In this document: in pieces, positions 7,262 to 14,863 of the stretch | How the letters are laid out: every line of letters begins with the position of its first letter | Position numbering within the stretch: position 1 is the stretch's first letter | Assembly: GCA_902778645.1 (NCBI GenBank) | Contig: CACYYO010000004.1 | Coordinates: 1 to 55,053 of the forward strand | From: an uncultured Rhodospirillales bacterium | Lineage (GTDB): Bacteria; Pseudomonadota; Alphaproteobacteria; RF32; CAG-239 | Direction: 5' to 3' | DNA length: 55,053 bases | Program-made: the position numbers and the translations under genes | The notes under the pieces: generated by a model | Told to the model about the DNA's origin: nothing | The model's database searches: none | What the model saw: the letters and a program-made list of their open reading frames with translations, nothing else

Positions 7262-9316
7262 TTACTCTGCGGCACCAGCGCTTGCTGCTGCAATTTTAGC
7301 AGCTCTCTTCTCTTCATCACAAAGAGGACAGAACTTATGCTCTCCCGCAATGTAGCCATGTTTCGGGCATACAGAGAAGGTCGGCGTAATGGTGATGTAT
7401 GGCAAACGATAATTGGTCAACACACGTTTAACAATATCGCGGCATACTTCAGCCGAAGAAATCCGCTGATTCATATACAAGTGCAAAACTGTACCACCGG
7501 TATATTTTGCTTGTAAGTGAGCCTGCAAATCCAAAGCCTCAAACGGATCATCCGTGTAGTTAACCGGCAATTGAGAAGAGTTTGTATAATACGGGTTCTC
7601 TTGTGTACCGGCTTGGATAATGTTCGGGAATCTCTTTTTATCCTCACGGGCAAAACGATAGGTCGCACTCTCTGCCGGTGTGGCTTCAAGATTATACATG
7701 TGGCCGGTTTCTTCTTGAATCTTAATCAATTTCGCACGAATGTAATCCAAGAATTTCTCGGCAAACTCTTGCCCCCATTCATCGGCAATATTGTGCTCTC
7801 CATTCGTATAGTTCAAAATCATCTCATTGATACCATTGACGCCAATTGTTGAGAAGTGATTGCGCAATGTGCCGAGATAACGTTTGGTGAACGGGAATAA
7901 GCCGTTGTCAATCAAGCGTTGAATAACTTTACGCTTAATCTCTAATGAGGTTTGAGCAATACGCAATAACTCATCAACTCGCGCATACAGTCCCGTCTCA
8001 TTACCTTTATAAACATAGCCCAAACGAGCACAGTTAAAGGTAACAACACCAATAGAACCTGTTTGCTCTGCTGAGCCGAACAAGCCGTTACCACGCGCTA
8101 ACAACTCACGCAAGTCAAGTTGCAGACGGCAGCACATTGAACGAATTTGCCCCGGTTTCAATGATGAATTGATAAAGTTTTGGAAATAAGGCAAACCATA
8201 TTTTGCGGTCATTTCGAACAACAATAGGGTATTCTCATCTTCCCACGGGAAATCCGGTGTCATATTATAGGTCGGAATCGGGAAGGTGAACGGACGACCT
8301 TTAATATCACCTCTCATCATAACAGAGATATAGGCCTTATTAATCATATCCATTTCAGGTTTCAAATCACCGTAGGTAAAAGGTTGTTCCTCGCCGGCAA
8401 TCATCGGGTGTTTGTCACGCAAATCCTCAGGACATACCCAGTCAAACGTAAAGTTTGTAAACGGTGTTTGAGAACCCCAACGAGACGGAACGTTCAAGTT
8501 ATATATCAGTTCTTGAAAATTCTGCTCAACTTGCTCATAGGTTAAGTTATCTTTACGGATATATGGTGCTAAATAAGTATCTACAGAAGAAAATGCTTGT
8601 GCACCGGCCCACTCGTTTTGCAGTGTTCCCATAAAGTTAACCATTTGACCAACAGCCGCACTCAAGTGTTTTGCCGGACCGGCTTCCGTCTTACCGGGAA
8701 CACCGTTGAAGCCTTCATGCAACAGGTTTTTCAAAGACCAACCGGCACAATAAGCCGCCAACATATCCAAGTCATGAATGTGTAAATCGCCATTGCGATG
8801 AGCTTCGCCGACTTCTGCCGGATAGACGTGACTCAACCAATAGTTTGCCGTTACTTTACCGGAGACGTTCAAAATCAAACCGCCGTTGGAGTAACCTTGG
8901 TTAGCATTGGCATTAACACGCCAATCGAGTCTCTCTAAATATTCATTAATAGAGCTTTCAACATCAACCATAACTTTGTGGTCGCTGCGTGCGCGGTTGC
9001 GTTGGTCACGGTACAAAATATAGGCCTTAGCCGTTGCAAAATAGTTTGATGAAATCAATGCCTGTTCAACAATATCTTGGATATTTTCGATGGTTGGCAA
9101 AGTTTCTGCAAATTTATGTTTCATAACCTTTAGAACTTGACCGGTGATAAGCCAGGCATCGTTTTCTCCGAACTCACCGGTGCTGGTACCAGCTTTCAAA
9201 ATAGCTTGATAGATTTTGTTGCTATCAAATGGTGCTAGTGTTCCGTCTCTTTTGGTCACTTGCGAGATATTGATATTCTCGTTTGCAATTGTGCTGTGGT
9301 AAACTTTATCTGACAT
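7262..9316 (-). CDS. nrdD: Anaerobic ribonucleoside-triphosphate reductase, large part lacking the glycyl-radical domain
   Basis: A 684-residue class III ribonucleotide reductase that makes dNTPs without oxygen. Residues about 15-105 are an ATP-cone regulatory domain (VTKRDGTLAPFDSNKI). The ten-stranded barrel core follows, with NVPSRWGSQTPFTNFTFD and the MCCRLQLDL segment typical of NrdD. Near the C-terminus CPKHGY...CPLC is the zinc-binding ribbon. A normal NrdD continues into the RVxGY glycyl-radical loop; here translation stops about 18 residues after the ribbon with an Ala-rich tail, and that loop is encoded by 6922-7134. Two NrdR boxes lie upstream. Transcribed with the small ORF and nrdG, although two repeats interrupt the operon. 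Confidence 0.93.
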   Translation of the reverse strand: MSDKVYHSTIANENINISQVTKRDGTLAPFDSNKIYQAILKAGTSTGEFGENDAWLITGQVLKVMKHKFAETLPTIENIQDIVEQALISSNYFATAKAYILYRDQRNRARSDHKVMVDVESSINEYLERLDWRVNANANQGYSNGGLILNVSGKVTANYWLSHVYPAEVGEAHRNGDLHIHDLDMLAAYCAGWSLKNLLHEGFNGVPGKTEAGPAKHLSAAVGQMVNFMGTLQNEWAGAQAFSSVDTYLAPYIRKDNLTYEQVEQNFQELIYNLNVPSRWGSQTPFTNFTFDWVCPEDLRDKHPMIAGEEQPFTYGDLKPEMDMINKAYISVMMRGDIKGRPFTFPIPTYNMTPDFPWEDENTLLLFEMTAKYGLPYFQNFINSSLKPGQIRSMCCRLQLDLRELLARGNGLFGSAEQTGSIGVVTFNCARLGYVYKGNETGLYARVDELLRIAQTSLEIKRKVIQRLIDNGLFPFTKRYLGTLRNHFSTIGVNGINEMILNYTNGEHNIADEWGQEFAEKFLDYIRAKLIKIQEETGHMYNLEATPAESATYRFAREDKKRFPNIIQAGTQENPYYTNSSQLPVNYTDDPFEALDLQAHLQAKYTGGTVLHLYMNQRISSAEVCRDIVKRVLTNYRLPYITITPTFSVCPKHGYIAGEHKFCPLCDEEKRAAKIAAASAGAAE

Positions 9317-9373
9317 TGTAAGCGAATCTTTCTTTAATTAAATTGTTAGTGTTTATTTTGTTTCGACAGTTAT

Positions 9374-9389
9374 ATACAATATATAGTGT
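9374..9389 (-). promoter_or_regulatory. NrdR box 1 upstream of nrdD
   Basis: ATACAATATATAGTGT matches the known NrdR-box pattern (ACAC, A/T, ATATAT, A/T, GTGT) at 15 of 16 positions by eye. It is about 58 bases upstream of the nrdD start. NrdR is the ATP/dATP-sensing repressor of ribonucleotide reductase genes. Confidence 0.8.
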
Positions 9390-9405
9390 TAAATTTTTGT
9401 AAATA

Positions 9406-9421
9406 TCGCTATATGTTGTAT
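9406..9421 (-). promoter_or_regulatory. NrdR box 2 upstream of nrdD
   Basis: Contains the core CTATATGTTG. It starts 32 bases from the start of box 1, about three helical turns, as is usual for paired NrdR boxes. It is less perfect than box 1. Confidence 0.75.
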
Positions 9422-9634
9422 ACACAGCTTTTTAAAAATTGGCACTTTTTTTGTTGCGATACGCTTATTTTGAAAAATAAAAATCAGATAATCAACATGG
9501 CAAAAGCCTAAATTCTCGCTTGACAGAGACTATGTTATTCAAAATCAATCATAAAAAAAATTTACCCTTCTGGATAAGTCTGTTAACAAAAAATTACTTT
9601 TATTTTTCAATATGTTAGATTCATCTCTTTTGAA
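9422..9634. other. AT-rich intergenic stretch, nothing recognised
   Basis: About 210 bases between the NrdR boxes and the terminator of the next gene. No ORF with a ribosome binding site, no clear hairpin and no copy of the repeats described here was seen. Confidence 0.5.
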
Positions 9635-9667
9635 TAAAAAAAATGCCGCGATAAACGACTCGCGGCA
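9635..9667 (-). terminator. Rho-independent terminator of the TolC-like gene
   Basis: Stem TGCCGCG (9644-9650) / CGCGGCA (9661-9667); the plus-strand A-run 9635-9643 gives a U-tract on the minus-strand transcript. It lies 33 bases after the stop codon of the gene above. Confidence 0.9.
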
Positions 9668-9700
9668 CCCAAAATTTATGGTTAAAATTTATATTAAGAA

Positions 9701-11614
9701 TCAAAGGTGTGGTTCAACTTCAACATCTGTTCCAATCTCTGAGCCTTCAACATACGTATCGCGACAGTGTTTGCCAACGCAACGTTTAAGCACTTTTGCA
9801 CGGCTACCGTCTGTTAAACCACGAACACTTAAGGATTCTTCATAACTTCCTATAATCTTAAGGCGGAATTCAATATAACCGACTCGGTTCGAATCGTCAC
9901 TGATATAAATTTTAATCGGATATGTTCCTCCGTCACCCGGCATTGCCATGCCAGTGAAAGTGTAGGTTTCCGGATTATACTTCAACCATTTCGGCAATGG
10001 TTTATGATTGCTTAGACTTGCACGCGTGGTAAAATCGCCACGAATCTGCATTTTATCAAAAACACTTTGCGGAATCACAATATTGATTCTCTGTCCGACC
10101 TCATAAGTCACATCAGGCATCCATTCCCCGCTCATATTAATTGCCGGACGACGCCCCGGAACATCTGCCGGTTGCGGGCGTTTATCCGGTATAAAGACAC
10201 CTTTGCGCCACTCTTCCATCGTTTTACGCAAAGCAATAGCAATCTGAGAAGGTTTTTTATCCAGCATCTCGTAAGGAATCGCATCTAAACCAACCGTTGC
10301 ATATAAATTGCCCAACGAATCCTGAACTTCCGCATAAGCCAGAAAAGCTGTCGCCTCATCACGAATAGCTCGAGCCCCTTCAAGAATCGTTTTCTCGGAA
10401 CGACTGCCGTCTTTAAGGGTTGCTATTTCGGCAATGTCTTCCGAGGTGGATGCGATTTCCATATTGACTTGATAATCCTCAACCGCTGATGTGTACCATG
10501 CCCATGCCAAGTATACCTGATTCAGGATTAAATTAGTCATTCTTTGACGGCGCAGAGAATCGGCCTCTTTTTCGTGCGGATTATGGACGTCTTCAATAAT
10601 CGTCATCCCAACATCTTTAGCCTGCTTTGACCACAAACGATTGTAGTAATTCGGATCTTTTTTGTAGCGGTCCTCTTCTCCGGGACGGAAGCTTTTGACA
10701 ACAATCTGCAGTTCCTCCGGACGCGTTTGCAAATCATAAATACGTAGTTCCGGACGATTGACCAACGCCAGCCACTCTAATTGAGACAATTCTTTTTTGA
10801 GGGCAGGAATCTCAAAATTACCATATTCTTTGCCGACTAATTTATATTGCGTTGTCGGATGAAACCCCATTAAGCCGGCTAAACGAATCTCTGCCGTTTC
10901 CATATTTCTTTTTATTTCGAGCAGCTTTTTAACCGAATCCATGTACTGACGCTTACGTTTGAGTTCATCAGCACTTAAAGCTCCGCCTTTTTGAGCAAGT
11001 TGTTTTGCTTTAACATTCAGTTCATCAATATCAAGCGTCATATACTCGACCATTTCATCAATGACCGGACCTAATTTTTGGTAAGCAAGCGTCTGCCAAT
11101 ATAAGCTTCTGGTTTCTTGCATAATATTATGAATAACTTTGCGGCTGCGTTCAGCGGCGGCTCCGGCTTTGAGCCCTTCTACCGCGTTTTGGTAATACAT
11201 TCCGGTAATATCCAAAATATTCCAAGCTACTTTCATATCCGGACTGATCCGGCTATTTAAGGTATCATTACTATACCCGGCAGTTGCAACAATATCCGGC
11301 AATTGACCGGCAGGGGACTTTCCGGCTTGGATCAGGCTTTGCTCATAACTGATTAAGCGACGTGAATAATTATATTTCAGCGCCAAGGCCATTGCCATGT
11401 ACAAGTCTATCGGTTTCTCAATTTTGGTCGGCGCGTCAACAAACATATTTTGCATATCTACATCGGCACGAATCGCTCTGTCCCAATCACTATAGTAGAC
11501 AGGTTCAGGTCCTGAAACCATAACTTCCAGGGATTCCGAATCCTCTCTCGGACGCGATGTACAAGCGGCAACTCCCACAATTATCAACAACAAAGCGCTT
11601 AAAATTTTTTTCAT
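9701..11614 (-). CDS. TolC-like outer-membrane lipoprotein with a C-terminal Ig/cadherin-like domain
   Basis: A 637-residue predicted lipoprotein. The signal peptide ends VAAC, Cys18. Residues about 60-460 have the long helical layout of outer-membrane efflux (TolC/OEP) proteins: two similar halves of amphipathic helices, starting at the IDLYMAMALALKYNYS segment, where OEP proteins list their first helix. From about 500 to 595 there is a different domain: strand-rich, with LPKWLKYNPETYTFTGMA and then GTYPIKIYISDD, the signature of the dystroglycan-type cadherin-like (CADG/He_PIG) fold. I know of no common TolC relative with that addition. The tail has two Cys (CVGKHC) and an acidic end. It is divergent from the VirB8-like gene at 11751. 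A secretion or surface-anchoring role is inferred. Confidence 0.7.
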   Translation of the reverse strand: MKKILSALLLIIVGVAACTSRPREDSESLEVMVSGPEPVYYSDWDRAIRADVDMQNMFVDAPTKIEKPIDLYMAMALALKYNYSRRLISYEQSLIQAGKSPAGQLPDIVATAGYSNDTLNSRISPDMKVAWNILDITGMYYQNAVEGLKAGAAAERSRKVIHNIMQETRSLYWQTLAYQKLGPVIDEMVEYMTLDIDELNVKAKQLAQKGGALSADELKRKRQYMDSVKKLLEIKRNMETAEIRLAGLMGFHPTTQYKLVGKEYGNFEIPALKKELSQLEWLALVNRPELRIYDLQTRPEELQIVVKSFRPGEEDRYKKDPNYYNRLWSKQAKDVGMTIIEDVHNPHEKEADSLRRQRMTNLILNQVYLAWAWYTSAVEDYQVNMEIASTSEDIAEIATLKDGSRSEKTILEGARAIRDEATAFLAYAEVQDSLGNLYATVGLDAIPYEMLDKKPSQIAIALRKTMEEWRKGVFIPDKRPQPADVPGRRPAINMSGEWMPDVTYEVGQRINIVIPQSVFDKMQIRGDFTTRASLSNHKPLPKWLKYNPETYTFTGMAMPGDGGTYPIKIYISDDSNRVGYIEFRLKIIGSYEESLSVRGLTDGSRAKVLKRCVGKHCRDTYVEGSEIGTDVEVEPHL

Positions 11615-11750
11615 AACATAAACCCTTTATACACTTCTTATGTTATATACTTATATCAATTATTTGAAACTGAACAGTATTTATTTGATTTTATTCAGCT
11701 TTCATATCATAATATTTCATGTAGGCTTAACTTGAGGTTAAATTTTTAGC

Positions 11751-12533
11751 ATGTTTGATATTTTTAATACCGTTTTTAAGTATAAAGAAAAATCCAGTCC
11801 CGATAAGCTCGGTGCCTACCCAGAACGCGTCCATATCAAGGCTATGCCGGAGCGTCGTTATCTTTGGTCTTCCAGAATACTGGTTATTTTGTCTGTTTTC
11901 AGTATTTGCTTAAATATGGTATTGGCGGGGACAATCTACCTGCTTCTTCCGCAGAAGAGGAGTGCCCCTCGCCTGCTTGCCGTTAATCATAATTTCAATC
12001 AATTGCAGTTAGTCGAGCCGGCTGAAATAAGTGTTCCTGTCCTTAATTTGGTTACAGAGAGTCAAGTTCGCGATTATATTATGTATCGTTACCTCATTAC
12101 ACCGCGCTATGACGAGCTTGTTGCCCGCTGGTCTCCCGGTTCTGCTCTTTTTTGGATGTCCGGCAGTGCCGTTTTTAAAAATTTCCAAGGATCAGAGGCG
12201 CCGCAAGGTCTGGCCTTACAGCGTTTCAAAGGAATGCAGCGTGATGTTGAAATTGACTGGACGCGGCAAATTGCCCGCGGCGTTTGGCAAGTACAGTTTC
12301 GGACCTTAGATTATTATCCTCAGCAAACAAATCCCGATGTGACGATTTGGCGCGCCACCTTACGTGTCGCCTACGCTAACATTAATTATCCTGATAGAAA
12401 TTATGCTATGCGTAATCCCTTTGGCTTTGTTGTCACAAACTACTCTCTCGCTTATCATGGAAAGCCGACGACATCAGAGCATTACCTTAATGAAATCCGG
12501 AAAGCCTCAAACAAACGCAATAGTCGCCGTTAG
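11751..12533 (+). CDS. VirB8-like type IV secretion protein
   Basis: A 260-residue bitopic inner-membrane protein: a short cytoplasmic N-terminus, one membrane segment at about residues 43-68, and a periplasmic domain. The periplasmic part follows the VirB8/NTF2-like pattern, with VTESQVRDYIMYRY as the first helix and RNPFGFVVTNYSLAYHGK near the end, where VirB8 proteins carry a conserved NPxGFxV motif. VirB8 is a scaffold of the type IV secretion inner-membrane complex. No other recognisable virB gene is in this window, apart from the possible VirB7-sized lipoprotein just downstream on the opposite strand. The ribosome binding site is weak (GAGG, 13 bases away). An isolated copy could belong to a dispersed apparatus, as in Rickettsiales. 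Confidence 0.75.
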   Translation: MFDIFNTVFKYKEKSSPDKLGAYPERVHIKAMPERRYLWSSRILVILSVFSICLNMVLAGTIYLLLPQKRSAPRLLAVNHNFNQLQLVEPAEISVPVLNLVTESQVRDYIMYRYLITPRYDELVARWSPGSALFWMSGSAVFKNFQGSEAPQGLALQRFKGMQRDVEIDWTRQIARGVWQVQFRTLDYYPQQTNPDVTIWRATLRVAYANINYPDRNYAMRNPFGFVVTNYSLAYHGKPTTSEHYLNEIRKASNKRNSRR

Positions 12534-12534
12534 A

Positions 12535-12696
12535 TTACCACTCTATCTGCGTCCCTTCGATGCAGCGCTGAGGATTTTTTTGGCAAATATCCTTCTTCCC
12601 CATATCGTGCAGGCGGATTCGATCTTCCTTGAACTCTCCAACCGTACAAGCTGACAGCAGAAATATACCACATAAAATGAAGATAACTTTTTTCAT
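12535..12696 (-). CDS. Small lipoprotein, 53 residues
   Basis: An ATG at 12696 opens a 53-codon frame ending TAA at 12535. The protein starts MKKVIFILCGIFLLSAC, a clear lipoprotein signal with lipobox LSAC and lipidated Cys17, followed by a short hydrophilic mature part with two further cysteines. AAGGAA lies five bases before the ATG. It is second in a minus-strand pair behind the membrane protein gene 12705-13082 (gap of 8 bases) and ends one base from the convergent VirB8-like stop codon. Size and neighbour invite comparison with VirB7, but no family signature proves it. Confidence 0.7.
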   Translation of the reverse strand: MKKVIFILCGIFLLSACTVGEFKEDRIRLHDMGKKDICQKNPQRCIEGTQIEW

Positions 12697-12704
12697 AGCA
12701 TTCC

Positions 12705-13082
12705 TTAAAAAATAATTTTGAGATAAAGATAAACAAGAAAAATAATTACGAAGCGTGAGCCATATTTGAGAAGCGCATTTTTATCGTAGTTTGCAGAACT
12801 TCTCCAAACCCCAAGCAGTACGGAAAAGGCATAGCCGCTAAAAATAGCTAAGCTTGTCAGGTAACAAACTGTTGACAGCAGTATATCCGAACCACTCCGC
12901 AACGGATTATAGTAGTGCGTATAGTAGGCATAGATGCTGTATCCGTGCAATTGCGGCGACAGAATACCTCCAAAAATCCGAACAATAAAGTAGCCGATCA
13001 AACCGCCAAAAATACCAAACTTCCAAAAAGTCTCTCCCAGACTAAGTTCTCCGGCAACAAGTTTCTTATACATAAGTCTCAT
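12705..13082 (-). CDS. Small polytopic membrane protein of unknown function
   Basis: A 125-residue protein with about four hydrophobic segments, at roughly residues 18-40, 65-90 and 105-125 plus a weaker one. GVWRSSANYD at the end of the third segment is a motif seen in many small uncharacterised proteobacterial membrane proteins. The start could be the ATG at 13082 or the ATG three codons on, which has GGATGAG before it. It is transcribed with the small lipoprotein downstream. The function is not recognised. Confidence 0.6.
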   Translation of the reverse strand: MRLMYKKLVAGELSLGETFWKFGIFGGLIGYFIVRIFGGILSPQLHGYSIYAYYTHYYNPLRSGSDILLSTVCYLTSLAIFSGYAFSVLLGVWRSSANYDKNALLKYGSRFVIIFLVYLYLKIIF

Positions 13083-13150
13083 CCAATCAATTGATTCTAT
13101 GTCTACAGTTTATGTATTTTATCAATTTTGGCAAGTATTTTTTCTAAAAA

Positions 13151-14863
13151 TCAATAGTGGGGAACCAATTCAATATAATTTTTTATTCCTAATTCCTTTT
13201 GCACTTCTGCAATATATTGAGATTCCTTACCCCATACCGTATAGCGGTCTATAAACTGCTTTGCTTTTTCCGGAGACTTCGACAGTTGCAAAGCGATTGT
13301 TTCTGCCAATAATTTGTATGCAGCATCATGAAACTTATCAAAATGGATATGAACTTTGTGTTCTGTATCGAAAGAAAAAGCCCCTTTAGCAAGTAAGAAA
13401 TTAAAATGTATCAATTCTGCAACGCGATGAACTTCTACCGGTTGCGCTTTTAGAAAGAGGCGTTTAATGACCCAAGTCGTATAGATTTTTTTGAGCATTT
13501 CTTCACTGATGACGCCAATTTTAACGTATTCCGGCATAAAGGTAACAGACACCATATCTGCCTTGTGCTCTTCTATGGTGCTTTTGTGGTTTCCCAATGC
13601 TCTTTGATACGTATTGTCCGGTCCCAGTGAGTGTCCGTTTTCATGTCCGATGACGAACAGATGGTCGGCCTCAGAATCGTAATATTGGTGAAATTCCGGC
13701 GCAACTAATCTGTCCAGCAATTTTTTAATTCTCTCTTTGTCTCCTGATTGACGAATCTGACGATGGTAAACATTACGGCGGCCGCCACCGGTTTTAATGG
13801 CGAGTTTATCATTGTTTGGCAAGTTTTGCGCCAAAGTAATTCCTCCTCGGCAACGGGCATAATCCCCTGTCAGCATCACAATATCGGCATCGACCATTGT
13901 TTGTTTCAGCTCACCGCCGGAAGATACTGACTGAGTATATTGGTCATTAAAAGGCATTAATTTTGCCAGTTCCGGCATATGTTCCTTGAATTTGAGGATT
14001 AAATCCGTTCCTTCTTTATTAATGATGCCGACCCTTGCCCCGAGCGTATCTTTGGCGTTTACCTCTATACCTCGTTCCTCAAGCAGTTTGAGCAATTTTT
14101 TATTTTCATAAATGCTGGGCGTTAATTCATCATCATAGCTTTCTCGACCTATCGTAAATTCGAGCTGATTATTGTTTTGCAAAACGGCCCAGTGTTTGTC
14201 GGCCAACATATCCATATCTTCATTATTTTGAAGTAGCGCTTGTGCTTGCCAGCCTAAGTAATCCTTAAAATCTTCGTCTGTTGTATAGTGAGCCGCGACT
14301 TCCAGTTCATTGGCTATTTTAGAAAAAGTATCGGCAAAATATTGGGTATAATCTATTGCCTTTAGCAAATTTCCTTCTCTTCTGACAAACGTTCTGACAC
14401 TCAAAATTTTACGAACTTCATCATCTTTTCCGAGCTCTAACATTTTTTGGATAATTTGGTGAAATTCTTCTACACTCAAATCTGCCGGGTAAAAATTACG
14501 ACCCTTTCTGCCGCTCAGCCCCTTAAACAATTCAACCGGTTTTATATCAACCCCATTATGGCCTTCCAAACCTTGAAACATATTAAAAACTTTAAGTGTT
14601 TTGGCGGCTTGTGGGTTTTGCGCTGCTTTTTCTTCCAAAGCGTGTCTCATTTGCACATTCAAATCATGGTCCTGCTCTTCAGCAATATCCGTGAAGTACA
14701 TTGCCGCAGCAACCAGATGATCCAACGCCTTCTTATTTCCCTCCGTGAGTTGCTGATAACCGGTAAAATCTTTGCCAACCAACTCTATTTTGCGGGTTTT
14801 GTGTTCTATAATGTCATCCAGTTTTTCTTCAGAAAGCGCTAATTCATACCCCTTAATTTTCAT
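13151..14863 (-). CDS. M49-like (dipeptidyl-peptidase III-type) zinc peptidase
   Basis: A 570-residue protein with no signal peptide, so cytoplasmic. Near residue 400 the motif VIGHENGHSLG supplies two zinc-binding histidines (HExxH), and EEHKADM about 25 residues later supplies the third ligand, in the place of the EECRAE motif of dipeptidyl peptidase III. Family M49 normally has HExxxH; bacterial and plant relatives vary in this spacing, so the exact subfamily is uncertain. It is the third gene of an operon with glgX and the MEMO-AMMECR1 fusion: the upstream gene overlaps it by 11 bases. TGGAGAT lies five bases before the ATG. Its link to glycogen breakdown is unexplained. Confidence 0.7.
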   Translation of the reverse strand: MKIKGYELALSEEKLDDIIEHKTRKIELVGKDFTGYQQLTEGNKKALDHLVAAAMYFTDIAEEQDHDLNVQMRHALEEKAAQNPQAAKTLKVFNMFQGLEGHNGVDIKPVELFKGLSGRKGRNFYPADLSVEEFHQIIQKMLELGKDDEVRKILSVRTFVRREGNLLKAIDYTQYFADTFSKIANELEVAAHYTTDEDFKDYLGWQAQALLQNNEDMDMLADKHWAVLQNNNQLEFTIGRESYDDELTPSIYENKKLLKLLEERGIEVNAKDTLGARVGIINKEGTDLILKFKEHMPELAKLMPFNDQYTQSVSSGGELKQTMVDADIVMLTGDYARCRGGITLAQNLPNNDKLAIKTGGGRRNVYHRQIRQSGDKERIKKLLDRLVAPEFHQYYDSEADHLFVIGHENGHSLGPDNTYQRALGNHKSTIEEHKADMVSVTFMPEYVKIGVISEEMLKKIYTTWVIKRLFLKAQPVEVHRVAELIHFNFLLAKGAFSFDTEHKVHIHFDKFHDAAYKLLAETIALQLSKSPEKAKQFIDRYTVWGKESQYIAEVQKELGIKNYIELVPHY

